From positions 70,747 to 134,746 of the forward strand of contig DHVX01000071.1 of assembly GCA_002412885.1 (NCBI GenBank): a stretch of 64,000 nt of DNA. The letters run 5' to 3'. Origin of the DNA: Bacteroidales bacterium UBA5197. GTDB lineage: Bacteria; Bacteroidota; Bacteroidia; Bacteroidales; Lentimicrobiaceae. The position numbers and the translations under genes were made by a program. The notes beneath the pieces are model-generated. The model had not been told where the DNA came from and searched no databases. It saw nothing but the letters and a program-made list of their open reading frames with translations. Positions 1 through 8,326 of the stretch are shown piece by piece; position 1 is the stretch's first letter, and every line of letters begins with the position of its first letter.

Positions 1-411
1 ACCTTCTAAAATTGACTTCCAGAAATGATGGTTAATAATTCTGAATACAGTGACAATAATTAACACTATGGTCAAATTTTAGGCAGTCGCGGCGCGGATA
101 CGAGGCCTAACGGCCTGAGTGACAGAAAAAATGGATTAAGCGACTCAAGCAATGGCCGAAGGAGTTAGAAAAACTATGGATTGGTGTTTCTTCATTGGAT
201 AAGAAAACCTTCCAGGTCGAAAGAAAACCTGGAAGGTTATTCGAAAGAGAAAAAACGTCTTAATCACCGCTGGTAGGCATTAGTTACTGAATCACCCACT
301 CAATTCGCGTAATTAGCGTAATTAGCGGTGATGACTTAAGAAAAGAGAAAGAACATCCCAAATTAGAGCTCAGCGGAGCCAAATTCCGCTTAGTAAGATA
401 ATCTTTGCGCC
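1..411. other. Intergenic mosaic of short inverted repeats
   Basis: No credible gene is seen. The stretch holds a strong hairpin at 206-238 (11 bp arms AACCTTCCAGG and CCTGGAAGGTT around an 11 base loop). It also holds a weaker inverted pair, AATCACCGCT near 262-271 against AGCGGTGAT near 324-332, and a short direct repeat of GTAATTAGC just before the right arm. This composition is typical of non-coding spacer in this chromosome. A minus-strand reading frame at 284-475 lacks any recognisable protein character. Confidence 0.6.
206..238. repeat. Perfect 11 bp inverted repeat (hairpin)
   Basis: AACCTTCCAGG at 206-216 is exactly complementary to CCTGGAAGGTT at 228-238. No T-run follows on either side that would make a clear intrinsic terminator. 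The first bases of the window (ACCTTCTAAA) resemble one arm, so another copy may lie just outside the window. Confidence 0.75.
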
Positions 412-467
412 CCATATTGAATTTCTCTGCATTCTTTATACATTTGTGATGCAAGTGAGAATAAACT
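412..467 (+). repeat. Promoter-bearing intergenic repeat, copy A (right part only)
   Basis: This segment matches the right half of the longer copies at 4613-4750 and 7359-7498: TTGAATTTCTC, then CATTCTTTATACATTTG, then TGCAAG and a short tail. It contains TTG at 417-419 and TACATTTG at 439-446 with a 19 base spacer, which is the Bacteroidota promoter layout. The left hairpin part of the element is missing here. Confidence 0.75.
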
Positions 468-618
468 CTTGACATTGCCGGATCTACCAGATGTGTTCCG
501 GAAATTTCATTTACAATTTAACTGCGTTTATTGGTCATTCAACATCAAAAAACCGGCTTCTGAGGAGAAAGACTTTAGAATTTTTGAGCAACGAAACATC
601 TTTGCAAAAAAAATCAGA

Positions 619-1155
619 ATGAAAACCATTGTTGTTGAAAAATCAGCGATGAATGTTATCGGGCTAATGTTGCACACTTCCTTTAAGGATGGACGGAATA
701 AAACCGAAATTCCCCCGTTTTTTCATAAGGTACTCGATGAAAAACGATTGGATAAAGTGCCTGACAGGATCAATGAAAATCAGCTTTGCCTTTTCAGGAT
801 GCAACGAAATAATCCGGATTTTGATTACCTGATGGGTGTTGAAGTAAGTGAATTGAAAAACATGCCGGAAGAAATGACTGGTGTTACGCTCAAATCAAGC
901 AAATATGTTTCGGCGAAAATAGTAAAAAGAGGTCCGGAAGACGTTGGAAAAGCTTTTGAGTACATCTATAAAAGCTGGATGCCTAAATCGATATACATAC
1001 CAACCGGTGCTCCTGCATTTATTTATTACGACAGTGAGTTCTTTTCCGTTTTCAACAGTCGGGGTTATGCCGGCAATCCAATGGCTACAGTTTATGTTCC
1101 AATAAAGCCTTTGCTCATTAAGAAAATTCTCAGATTCTTTAAACTTTTAAAGTAA
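619..1155 (+). CDS. GyrI-like / AraC effector-binding domain protein
   Basis: A 178 residue protein resembling stand-alone GyrI-like small-molecule binding domains (the effector-binding module of AraC/MerR-type regulators). Family-like features are the final strand motif with PAFIYYDSEFF (about residues 135-145) and the closing ATVYVPIKP. No DNA-binding domain is present, so it would act as a cytosolic ligand-binding protein. The ATG at 619 is preferred. The frame is open from a TTG at 469, but those extra 50 residues match nothing in the family. It heads a compact operon with a GNAT enzyme (6 base gap) and a hydrolase. The ligand is unknown. Confidence 0.7.
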   Translation: MKTIVVEKSAMNVIGLMLHTSFKDGRNKTEIPPFFHKVLDEKRLDKVPDRINENQLCLFRMQRNNPDFDYLMGVEVSELKNMPEEMTGVTLKSSKYVSAKIVKRGPEDVGKAFEYIYKSWMPKSIYIPTGAPAFIYYDSEFFSVFNSRGYAGNPMATVYVPIKPLLIKKILRFFKLLK

Positions 1156-1161
1156 GCAAAC

Positions 1162-1704
1162 GTGATTGAAACTGAGCGGCTGATGATAAAGCCATTGACT
1201 TATCAGCAGTTATTAAAGTATGTAAAAGAGGACCATTCGCTTGAAAAAGAGCTAAATGTAAACGATTCATCCAGGGCAATCTCTCCCGAACTTAAGGATG
1301 CGCTTGAAAATACCATACTTCCGAATGTAAATGATCCAAGCAGAAATTACTTGTATTCAACGCTCTGGACAATAATCTGGAAGGAAAAAAACATTATGGT
1401 GGGCGATTTATGCTTTGTGGGAGAACCTGATGCTGATGGTGAAATTGAAATCGGCTACGGAACTTATGAAGAATTTCAGCGAAAAGGTTTTATGACTGAG
1501 GCTGTGGGTGGCATGATTCGATGGGCAAAGAAACAACCGGAAATTAAAGCAATCATTGCCTCAACAGACAAAAGCAATGCAGCTTCATCCTCAGTTCTTG
1601 TCAAAAATAATTTCATTCAAGTTGGCGAGACTGAAGCACTGTTTAATTGGCGTTTGAGTTTGATTAATTTTAAATTTCCTAATCCGGAGGACTTAGCAAA
1701 ATGA
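1162..1704 (+). CDS. GNAT family N-acetyltransferase (RimJ/RimL-like)
   Basis: A 180 residue acetyl-CoA dependent acyltransferase of the RimJ/RimL branch. The N-terminus IETERLMIKPLT is the usual first strand of this branch. The acetyl-CoA binding motif is at about residues 96-120 (GYGTYEEFQRKGFMTEA), and the DKSNAASSSVLVKNNF segment near residue 140-155 is the typical motif B helix. It starts with GTG six bases after the previous stop and overlaps the next gene by four bases, so translation is probably coupled. The acceptor substrate cannot be read from the sequence. Confidence 0.85.
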   Translation: MIETERLMIKPLTYQQLLKYVKEDHSLEKELNVNDSSRAISPELKDALENTILPNVNDPSRNYLYSTLWTIIWKEKNIMVGDLCFVGEPDADGEIEIGYGTYEEFQRKGFMTEAVGGMIRWAKKQPEIKAIIASTDKSNAASSSVLVKNNFIQVGETEALFNWRLSLINFKFPNPEDLAK

Positions 1705-2624
1705 CAAGTTTTAAAAGCAAAATATTCAACTTTCTGTTGAGAAACAGGCATCTGTTTCAGGGAAAACTAAAAAAGGAAACTTTTGATTTCAATAGTTCAA
1801 TTGCCGGTTTCAGAGAGCTGTGTGAGAAAGGAGCAAGCAGATATGCCAAGCTTCCCAAAGAAATTACCATTAAAGAACAAATCATTGATGGGATAAAATC
1901 GGAATGGCTAATTCCGGATGGAGCCAATCCGAAAAAGTTGATTTTCTATGTTCATGGTGGCGGATATGTTTCAGGTTCCTGTAGTGATCATCGGGCAATT
2001 ATCGCCAAATTTGCGAAGAATACCGGGGTTACCAATCTGGTTTATGAATACAGGCTTGCACCTGAGAATCCATTTCCTGCCGCAATTGACGATTCGGTGA
2101 AAGTTTATCAATGGCTTCTTGCTTCCGGATTTAAGCCTGAGAATATTCTGATAGCCGGCGAATCAGCTGGCGGCGGTTTATGCCTTGCAATTTTGCTTGC
2201 ATTGAAAGAACGTAACATTGCTTTGCCTGTTGCCGCTGTCGCCATTTCGCCATGGACTAATCTTACCTGCTCAAGCGATTCGTACAGAACAAAAAACAAA
2301 GTATCGCTGGCTCCTTTAAACTCATGGACAGTTTTCAGCAAATATTACATAGGCGAAAATCAGGCTACCCATCCTTTAATATCTCCGTTGTTTGGTGATT
2401 TAGAGGGCTTGCCTCCCATTCTGATCAACTCGGGTGTTGACGATGAATTATATGAGGATGGAGAAAAGTTCTATCTGAAAGCAAAAAGCGCCGGAGTTGA
2501 CATCACCTTCACCGCCGGAATCGGAATGGTACACTGTTACCCGCTACTGGCGCCTATGTTTCCGGAAGCCACGCAGGCAATGAATGAAATAGTTGATTTT
2601 ACCACACAGCATTTAAACAGATGA
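1701..2624 (+). CDS. Alpha/beta hydrolase, hormone-sensitive lipase family esterase
   Basis: A 307 residue esterase-like enzyme. The oxyanion-hole motif HGGG is at about 85-88 and the nucleophile elbow GESAGG is at 153-158 with Ser155. A catalytic Asp is expected in SGVDDELYEDG near 245-254 and the His in GMVHCYP near 275-281. All catalytic elements are therefore present. There is no signal peptide, so it is probably cytosolic and acts on short acyl or aryl esters. The ATG overlaps the stop of the upstream GNAT gene. The natural substrate is unknown. Confidence 0.88.
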   Translation: MTSFKSKIFNFLLRNRHLFQGKLKKETFDFNSSIAGFRELCEKGASRYAKLPKEITIKEQIIDGIKSEWLIPDGANPKKLIFYVHGGGYVSGSCSDHRAIIAKFAKNTGVTNLVYEYRLAPENPFPAAIDDSVKVYQWLLASGFKPENILIAGESAGGGLCLAILLALKERNIALPVAAVAISPWTNLTCSSDSYRTKNKVSLAPLNSWTVFSKYYIGENQATHPLISPLFGDLEGLPPILINSGVDDELYEDGEKFYLKAKSAGVDITFTAGIGMVHCYPLLAPMFPEATQAMNEIVDFTTQHLNR

Positions 2625-2741
2625 GAACATTGTTGACCTGGGAAAGTTTCGAATATTCTTCCAAATAACAGATACTTAACCTCTTTGACAAAAGTTCTAA
2701 AACAATACCTAACGTAATTAAATTTGCCACTAAATCACTAT

Positions 2742-2759
2742 CCCGATAGCTATCGGGAC
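2742..2759. repeat. 18 bp perfect palindrome with core CCGATAGCTATCGG
   Basis: A self-complementary 18-mer lies between the hydrolase gene and rsgA. Its 14 bp core CCGATAGCTATCGG recurs at 27306-27333 with different flanking arms. It is not followed by a T-run. Confidence 0.85.
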
Positions 2760-2860
2760 ACCAAAAATTACCAACTTAATTCATTCATTTTGTGTAATTT
2801 GGAGTCTTGGAGCTTTGGTGGCAAGAAATGCGGGATTGCTCACAAAAAACAGAAACCACA

Positions 2861-3922
2861 ATGAAGCCAGAAGATTTTGGATACAATGATAAGCTCGAAA
2901 GATTCAGGATTGAGAACAAACTCACCGATTTTGAGATTGGCAGGGTTATTTCAGAACATAAGGAAAGATACATTGTCAAAACAGAAAAGGGAGAATCGGA
3001 AGCGGAAATAACGGGAAATTTACGTTTTTCGGCAAGGAGTCGCGAAGATTTTCCTGCTGTTGGCGACTGGGTTGCATTGATAAATTACGACCCGGATTTC
3101 TCCATCATTCATAAAATACTCCCCAGATTTTCAGTCATTACCAGACAAGCTGTCGGACATACGGGAGAGGTGCAAATAATAGCTGCAAATATTGATGTTG
3201 CGTTTCTGGTTCAGGCGGTTGACAGGGATTTTAACATCAACCGGTTTGAAAGATACCTGACCATTTGTTACGCATCGAAAGTAAACCCGGTAATTGTGCT
3301 GACAAAAACTGATTTGATAAGCGATGAAAACATTACAGAAATAACTACTGCAATTCAACAGCGGATTCTTAATGTGCCTGTTATTGCCATCAGCAATGAA
3401 ACTCAGGATGGTTACGAAGCGCTCAGAAAAATAATAGAAAAGGGAAAGACCTACTGTATGCTTGGTTCTTCGGGCGTTGGGAAGTCAACACTGGTGAATA
3501 ATCTTTCAGGCAGAAACATTATGCGAACTGATTCAATCAGCGACAGCACCAGCAAAGGCAGGCATGTTACAAGTCACAGAGAAATGGTTGTGCTTGAAAA
3601 CGGCGGAATACTGATTGATAATCCTGGAATGAGGGAGGTAGGCATTACCGATTCATCCGGTGGTTTGGAAATCACATTCGACAGGATTTTAAGTCTTTCG
3701 AAAAACTGCAAATTCAAAGATTGTACGCACACCAGTGAAGTTGGTTGTTCTGTTCTTGAAGCCGTTGAAAAAGGAGAAATAGATGAGTCTTCCTATGAAA
3801 ACTACCTGAAAATGGAAAGAGAGAAAGCCCATTTTGAGGCAACCGTAGCTGAAAAACGAAACCGCGACAAGCAATTCGGGAAAATGATGAAGAACTATAA
3901 AAAGGATATGAAGAAAAAATAA
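2861..3922 (+). CDS. rsgA: Ribosome small subunit-dependent GTPase A (RsgA/YjeQ)
   Basis: A circularly permuted GTPase that assists late 30S subunit maturation. From the ATG at 2861 it has 353 residues, close to the usual 300-350. An N-terminal OB-fold is followed by the permuted motifs G4 TKTD (about 148-151), G1 GSSGVGKST (202-210) and G3 DNPGM (253-257). A zinc knuckle follows with Cys283, Cys288, His290 and Cys296, and a basic helical tail ends the protein. A TTG at 2807 in the same frame would add 18 residues that do not look like the family. The ATG followed by KPEDFGYND resembles known N-termini. Confidence 0.95.
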   Translation: MKPEDFGYNDKLERFRIENKLTDFEIGRVISEHKERYIVKTEKGESEAEITGNLRFSARSREDFPAVGDWVALINYDPDFSIIHKILPRFSVITRQAVGHTGEVQIIAANIDVAFLVQAVDRDFNINRFERYLTICYASKVNPVIVLTKTDLISDENITEITTAIQQRILNVPVIAISNETQDGYEALRKIIEKGKTYCMLGSSGVGKSTLVNNLSGRNIMRTDSISDSTSKGRHVTSHREMVVLENGGILIDNPGMREVGITDSSGGLEITFDRILSLSKNCKFKDCTHTSEVGCSVLEAVEKGEIDESSYENYLKMEREKAHFEATVAEKRNRDKQFGKMMKNYKKDMKKK

Positions 3923-4009
3923 GGTGAACGATATCTCCAACGATTTTCCATTCAACGGCTCAAACAGTCCATTCATCCCATTTCTTTTTCAGGACCGGAT
4001 GAGGGGCAA

Positions 4010-4017
4010 TACTTTTG
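4010..4017 (+). promoter_or_regulatory. Putative -7 box TACTTTTG
   Basis: Matches the Bacteroidota TAnnTTTG box and lies 19 bases before the ATG at 4037. No TTG is seen at the expected upstream distance, so the assignment is tentative. Confidence 0.45.
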
Positions 4018-4036
4018 CACTGAAAATTAATAAACC

Positions 4037-4576
4037 ATGAGCACAAACATTACCATCCGAAAAGAGACACCTGACGATCATCGCCATGTGATTGAATTAA
4101 CTGAAAAAGCTTTTGAAGCCCTCGAAATCAGCGACCACAATGAAGGCCAACTGGTTGAGAAACTTCGCAAAGCGCCCACCTTTATTGAAGAACTTTCGCT
4201 CGTGGCGGAACTCAATGGACTCCTTGTGGGGCATATCTTATTCACCCCGGTTATCATCGACAATACAGCGCAACAATTTCAATCGCTGATTCTGGCGCCG
4301 GTTTCTGTACTGCCTGAATTTCAGAGAAACGGCATTGGAGGTGAGTTAATCCTTGCCGGGCACCAAAAAGCAAAGGAGTTGGGATATAATTCGGTAATCT
4401 TATTGGGGCACCCCGGATATTATCCGCGTTTTGGCTACAAACCAGCATCAAAATGGGGAATAAGAACACAGATACCCTTACCTTCCGACGATGTATTTAT
4501 GGCCGTTGAACTCACCGAAGGCGCACTGAGCAATGTTTCAGGCATGGTTATTTTTCCTCCTGAATTTGGAGGATGA
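4037..4576 (+). CDS. GNAT family N-acetyltransferase (YhbS-like)
   Basis: A 179 residue acetyltransferase. The acetyl-CoA motif is in LPEFQRNGIGGELI (about residues 95-108), preceded by the strand LAPVSV typical of YhbS-like enzymes. The LLGHPGYYPRFGY segment near 124-136 is also characteristic of that group. It is a monocistronic gene with a candidate TACTTTTG box just upstream. The substrate is unknown, and similar proteins are annotated only as predicted N-acetyltransferases. Confidence 0.88.
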   Translation: MSTNITIRKETPDDHRHVIELTEKAFEALEISDHNEGQLVEKLRKAPTFIEELSLVAELNGLLVGHILFTPVIIDNTAQQFQSLILAPVSVLPEFQRNGIGGELILAGHQKAKELGYNSVILLGHPGYYPRFGYKPASKWGIRTQIPLPSDDVFMAVELTEGALSNVSGMVIFPPEFGG

Positions 4577-4612
4577 AGTTTGGGAAACCTCTTTCCACTC
4601 AGCGAGAGAGAA

Positions 4613-4750
4613 AAATAAATCATCCGAAAGCACTCCCATAGCATGGCGGAACATCCCAATCCGCCATTCCTTATTTTCTTCCTGAATTTTATCACCCTGC
4701 ATTGAATTTCTCAACAATCTTTATACATTTGCGTTGCAAGAGCGGATAGA
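4613..4750 (+). repeat. Promoter-bearing intergenic repeat, copy B (full length)
   Basis: About 137 bases match copy C (7359-7498) without gaps. The first 49 bases differ at about 2 positions and the last 54 at about 5, with a diverged 28 base middle. The left part has a TGGCGGA/TCCGCCA hairpin. The right part has TTG 4702-4704 and TACATTTG 4724-4731 spaced by 19 bases. It sits upstream of the YadA-head T9SS gene at 4834. Confidence 0.85.
4702..4731 (+). promoter_or_regulatory. Bacteroidota-type promoter TTG-N19-TACATTTG
   Basis: A -33 TTG and a -7 TACATTTG have consensus spacing, inside repeat copy B. It would transcribe the gene starting at 4834 with a leader of about 95 bases. Confidence 0.7.
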
Positions 4751-4833
4751 ACCCTTTGAATTGCATACTATAATCAGAAAACATCTTACAACATAATAAT
4801 TTAACAAAGATTATAATCTAACAATCTTAAATT

Positions 4834-5838
4834 ATGAAAACAATTACAATCAAGAAAGCAATCAAAAGGCACTTGTTATTTTTATTACTTTTTGGAACAT
4901 TTTTAACATTGAACGCTCAAGTACAGGATTCTTTGACTATTAATAGCGGGCGTGTTGCAAGTGCAATCGGTTTTGAAACTCAGGCGTTGGGAGATTATTC
5001 TTTTGCTTCCGGGTATCAATCAGTCGCTGATGGATATTGTTCATTTGCATTTGGCAAACAGGCAACAGCTATAAATGGTAATTCTATTGCCATGGGTTAC
5101 CAAGCCAATGCCAATGGAAACTTATCATTAGCTATTGGCCAGCAATGTTATTCAAATACTTATGCATATTCCTTTGGAAATAAGGCTAAAGCATACATTG
5201 ACAATGCTTTTGCAATTGGGAGCAGAATTGATAATCATGGATTGAACAGTATCCTTATTGGAGGCTCTTCAAATCCTGATTTCCCATTAATAAACTACCA
5301 CGGCAATGCAATCGCTTTAGGCATAAATGTAACTGAGCCAACCTTTTTTATTCAGGGGCCAAGTTACCCCAACAGCGGTAAAGGGAAAGTTGGAATCGGT
5401 ACAACAAATCCAATCGCCCGTTTTCAGGTAGCCGATGGTGACATATTTATTCAGGATATTGACAAAGGAATAATAATGAAGTCTCCGGACGGCAATTGCT
5501 GGAGAGGGACAATGAACAACTTCGGACAGCTTGAATTTGTAAAATTGGCCGACTGCGAGAATCTTACAACTAAAACAAATGAAGAAACTGAAATTAATTC
5601 TATAAAGGTTTTTCCAAATCCATCGAAAGAGTATTTTGAAGTCAGGTGCTCTCAGGCAGATAGCCAGAAATATAACACTATTTCTATTTTCGGAACAACC
5701 GGTAATTTGATTTTTAGCCAACCTTTTAACGCAGGAACAACAAGAATCTCCACAACTAATTTTAAATCAGGTTCGTACATATTGAAACTTCATGGCGGGC
5801 AAGACAGTTTTTCAGACATTTTAGTAATTACTCATTAG
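4834..5838 (+). CDS. T9SS-exported protein with YadA-like head repeats
   Basis: A 334 residue secreted protein. The signal peptide covers residues 1-29. At about 43-130 there are tandem 14-residue-type repeats of the trimeric-autotransporter head (A-x-G-x-x-S-x-A-x-G pattern, e.g. YSFASGYQSVADG, SIAMGYQANANG). A GKVGIGTTNPIARFQV segment near 184-199 resembles the stem region of phage-tail or trimeric fibre-like Bacteroidota proteins. A T9SS type A sorting domain follows from about 255 (VFPNPSKEYFEV to SGSYILKLHGG). It lacks the YadA membrane anchor, so export and attachment would depend on T9SS. It probably trimerises at the cell surface. The ligand is unknown. Confidence 0.82.
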   Translation: MKTITIKKAIKRHLLFLLLFGTFLTLNAQVQDSLTINSGRVASAIGFETQALGDYSFASGYQSVADGYCSFAFGKQATAINGNSIAMGYQANANGNLSLAIGQQCYSNTYAYSFGNKAKAYIDNAFAIGSRIDNHGLNSILIGGSSNPDFPLINYHGNAIALGINVTEPTFFIQGPSYPNSGKGKVGIGTTNPIARFQVADGDIFIQDIDKGIIMKSPDGNCWRGTMNNFGQLEFVKLADCENLTTKTNEETEINSIKVFPNPSKEYFEVRCSQADSQKYNTISIFGTTGNLIFSQPFNAGTTRISTTNFKSGSYILKLHGGQDSFSDILVITH

Positions 5839-6089
5839 ATACGCTACTGAACACATTATTGAAAGGGCAACGGTTGACTTTTAATGAAAATTCTGCTGTA
5901 AGGAATATTGCGTTTGCAAAGTGCCTGCCAGCGCTCAGGCTGCCTCCCACTGACAACGATTTCGGATTGGCACCTTCTGATAGTTTTGCTTTACTTTAAG
6001 AATAAAGAATGAAAAGTGGAGACCAGCGACCACAAAAAAACGGGGCGTCACTGAAAAGCCTTATGAGTAGGAAATATAATAAAAATGAA

Positions 6090-7127
6090 ATGAAAACTCT
6101 GAAATTAATCTTGATCACAACAATTGTAATTACATCAATGGCTGATGTTTTGGGACAATCTAATAGCAAAATCTTAAAAAGAGACGGCTTAAGAAACAAA
6201 GCAGATTATGGATATCTTAAAAACAATGAGGTATCTGGAAACGATTATTTCTTCTTTAAAACAACAGGAACTTATGTTGACCTGACAGGAGCGATTTCTG
6301 TTAATAATAACCAACTGTGGGATGATCCTGAATATGTTATTCCTATTGGATTTGATTTTGATTTATATGATATTACCATTGACTCCCTATATTTTGGCGT
6401 AGGTCTTGGAGGTTTTGTTTCGAGTATATTTGATGAAAATTATGAAGCCCAATATTTTATCAGCGCATTTGAAACAGATTTGATTGACAGAGGCGATATT
6501 ACAGGAATATCTCAATCACCGATAAGTTACAAAGTAGAAGGTTCGCCAGGAACGAGAGTTGTAAAAGTTGAATGGAAAAATGCTGGTTTCTATGAGGAAG
6601 GAGACTTATTAGGGACACTCAATGATTATATCAATTTCCAGTTATGGCTTTTTGAAGGGTCAAATGATATTGAAATGCATTTTGGCCCAAATATGATTAC
6701 GGACCCAACAATAAATTACTATGGAGAAACAGGAGCATATATTGGATTGTTAGATTATGATTTGACCAAAGCATATTTACTGTCAGGTGATCCGGGTAAC
6801 CCTATCCTTGTAGATACATTAGATTGCTTAAATGGGACACCATCAAACGGAACTGTTTACAAGTTTTCAAAAAATACTGTAGGTATTGAAGTTCCTAATT
6901 CAATTGTTCCTACTACTAATGTTTATCCTAATCCTACAAATGGGATTTTTACAGTGAAACACATTTCAGGAAAAACAAGCCCTTACCAGATTATCGATTT
7001 TACAGGAAAAGTAATCCAACAAGGGATACTGACAGAAAGAGCAGCAACTATCGACCTGTCTAATAATGCAAGCGGTGTGTACTTGCTTAATGTTGAAGGG
7101 CAAACAACAAAATTATTAAAAGAATGA
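6090..7127 (+). CDS. Secreted protein with T9SS type A sorting domain
   Basis: A 345 residue protein with a signal peptide (about 1-23, ending in VLGQ). A central beta-rich region of about 220 residues contains no enzyme motif I recognise. A C-terminal sorting domain begins at VYPNPTNGIFTVKH and ends with ASGVYLLNVEGQTTKLLKE. The ATG at 6090 is chosen because it places the signal peptide at the start. An ATG at 6009 would put 27 charged residues ahead of it. The aromatic and acidic central region (FWLFEGSNDIEMHFGP-like) recalls surface beta-sandwich domains in other T9SS cargo. Function is unknown. Confidence 0.78.
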   Translation: MKTLKLILITTIVITSMADVLGQSNSKILKRDGLRNKADYGYLKNNEVSGNDYFFFKTTGTYVDLTGAISVNNNQLWDDPEYVIPIGFDFDLYDITIDSLYFGVGLGGFVSSIFDENYEAQYFISAFETDLIDRGDITGISQSPISYKVEGSPGTRVVKVEWKNAGFYEEGDLLGTLNDYINFQLWLFEGSNDIEMHFGPNMITDPTINYYGETGAYIGLLDYDLTKAYLLSGDPGNPILVDTLDCLNGTPSNGTVYKFSKNTVGIEVPNSIVPTTNVYPNPTNGIFTVKHISGKTSPYQIIDFTGKVIQQGILTERAATIDLSNNASGVYLLNVEGQTTKLLKE

Positions 7128-7203
7128 CAGATGACATACGCACATGGCATCCATAAATAAGACTAAAACATGTCCGCTATAGCCGGGCAGTCCACCCTCT
7201 AAA

Positions 7204-7240
7204 GCAAACCCCTGCACTCTTTTTGCAGGGGTTGCTTTTA
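7204..7240 (+). terminator. Intrinsic terminator
   Basis: The arms GCAAACCCCTGCA (7204-7216) and TGCAGGGGTTGC (7224-7235) form a GC-rich hairpin with one bulged base, followed by TTTT. It lies about 76 bases after the T9SS gene ending at 7127. Confidence 0.8.
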
Positions 7241-7358
7241 ACTTTCTCCCAACTGCCCCCGCAAAAAGGCTGGACCAAACAAAGGATATTAGCATGTGTT
7301 TGACTAAACAAACCCAAATTGAAATCGCCAATTTCAATTTCCGCTTTATGGGAGATAA

Positions 7359-7498
7359 AATTTAATCATCCGAAAGCAATCCCATAGCATGGCGGATCAT
7401 CCCAATCCGCCACTCACTATAATCTCGCGTCATTTTTTTTCCCTGCATTGAATTTCTCTTCATTCTTTATACATTTGCGTTGCAAGGGTGGATAAAAG
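7359..7498 (+). repeat. Promoter-bearing intergenic repeat, copy C (full length)
   Basis: Near-identical to copy B (4613-4750). It carries the TGGCGGA/TCCGCCA hairpin followed by TTG 7448-7450 and TACATTTG 7470-7477 with a 19 base spacer. It lies upstream of the lipoprotein gene at 7564, as copy B lies upstream of the gene at 4834. Confidence 0.85.
7448..7477 (+). promoter_or_regulatory. Bacteroidota-type promoter TTG-N19-TACATTTG
   Basis: The consensus -33 and -7 elements lie within repeat copy C. They would start transcription about 80 bases upstream of the lipoprotein ATG at 7564. Confidence 0.7.
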
Positions 7499-7563
7499 CA
7501 AGTTACAATGGTAAGAACCTCAATGAAATCAGGAATGAAATTTATTAACCGAACCGATAAAAT

Positions 7564-8277
7564 ATGAAGATTTCAAACCAGTTTCTGCTAATTAGTTTTA
7601 TTATTGTATTTATGACAAGTTGTGCTCCGTTGAAATTGAGCAAACTTGATACATATTACACTCCGATTCCTGAAAGCTCCAAAAAACTTGATATTCCGAA
7701 ATACGGAAATGAGCACCATTTTAAAGGTTATCCATATGCTTACTGGAATTTCTGCAAGCAAAAACAAAAACAACTTGGATTGGTAAGCCCTGAAACATCG
7801 AACGATAGTTTAATATTTCGCCTGTGGATAACAAATCCGGCAGGTAAGAAAGGCCAACCACACGGACTAGTTGAGATAAAGAAAGATTCTATCGGCTGGA
7901 ATGGTAAACTAATCTTTATGCATGTTGATTTTAATGTAGGAAATTTATCTGAGACAATAACAGATTCTAAAGTAATTGATTTAAAACCCTTAAAAACAGA
8001 TTGGGAAACAGTTGTTGATAGTTTGATAATACTAAAGATTGCAGAGTTGCAGACAGATGATTTGATTCCGGGATATTATTCAGATAATCCAGGATATGGA
8101 AGCAATTCCACAACCTTTTCTTTTGAATATGCAACCAGGGACTTGTACAGATTCTATCAGTACAATGACATTTACAGAGTGGCCGACAAATTCTGGCAAC
8201 CTAAAAATGTAATTGCCATTCTGGATTTATTGGAGAATGAATTTCAATGGGATGCTCAAGCCAAAAAATATTTTTAA
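7564..8277 (+). CDS. Hypothetical lipoprotein
   Basis: A 237 residue protein with a lipoprotein signal: a hydrophobic stretch followed by MTSC with Cys20 as the lipidated residue. The mature part is mixed alpha/beta, rich in Tyr and Trp, and shows no motif I recognise. It is followed 49 bases later by another lipoprotein gene, and the two may be co-transcribed from the repeat-borne promoter. It is AT-rich like its neighbours from 4.8 to 8.9 kb. Function is unknown. Confidence 0.72.
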   Translation: MKISNQFLLISFIIVFMTSCAPLKLSKLDTYYTPIPESSKKLDIPKYGNEHHFKGYPYAYWNFCKQKQKQLGLVSPETSNDSLIFRLWITNPAGKKGQPHGLVEIKKDSIGWNGKLIFMHVDFNVGNLSETITDSKVIDLKPLKTDWETVVDSLIILKIAELQTDDLIPGYYSDNPGYGSNSTTFSFEYATRDLYRFYQYNDIYRVADKFWQPKNVIAILDLLENEFQWDAQAKKYF

Positions 8278-8279
8278 AA

Positions 8280-8312
8280 CAACATTTGCGTTGGAAAGAT
8301 AGAACCATTTTC
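8280..8312 (+). repeat. Remnant of the promoter-bearing repeat (right end)
   Basis: ACATTTGCGTTG followed by GATAGAACC and TTTTCAA resembles the right end and downstream flank of copy B (ACATTTGCGTTG ... GATAGAACCCTTTGAA). The -33 region and TA of the -7 box are absent, so it is probably not an active promoter. Confidence 0.5.
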
Positions 8313-8326
8313 AAGAAACCCAAAAC

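Larger units (their letters stand above)
7128..7563. other. Gene-free spacer with terminator and repeat copy C
   Basis: It holds the terminator at 7204-7240, about 110 bases of unremarkable sequence, then the promoter-bearing repeat at 7359-7498. No coding sequence is supported. A minus-strand frame at 7116-7337 reads through the terminator hairpin and is rejected. Confidence 0.7.

Noticed and set aside
284..475. Minus-strand 63 codon frame
   Set aside because: It crosses inverted repeats and repeat copy A, has no protein-like composition, and runs antisense to a promoter.
469..618. N-terminal extension of the GyrI-like protein from a TTG
   Set aside because: The 50 residues match nothing in the family, and the frame openness alone is weak support; the ATG at 619 gives a normal length.
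5317..5721. 134 codon minus-strand frame
   Set aside because: Antisense to the YadA-head/T9SS gene, whose domains are clear.
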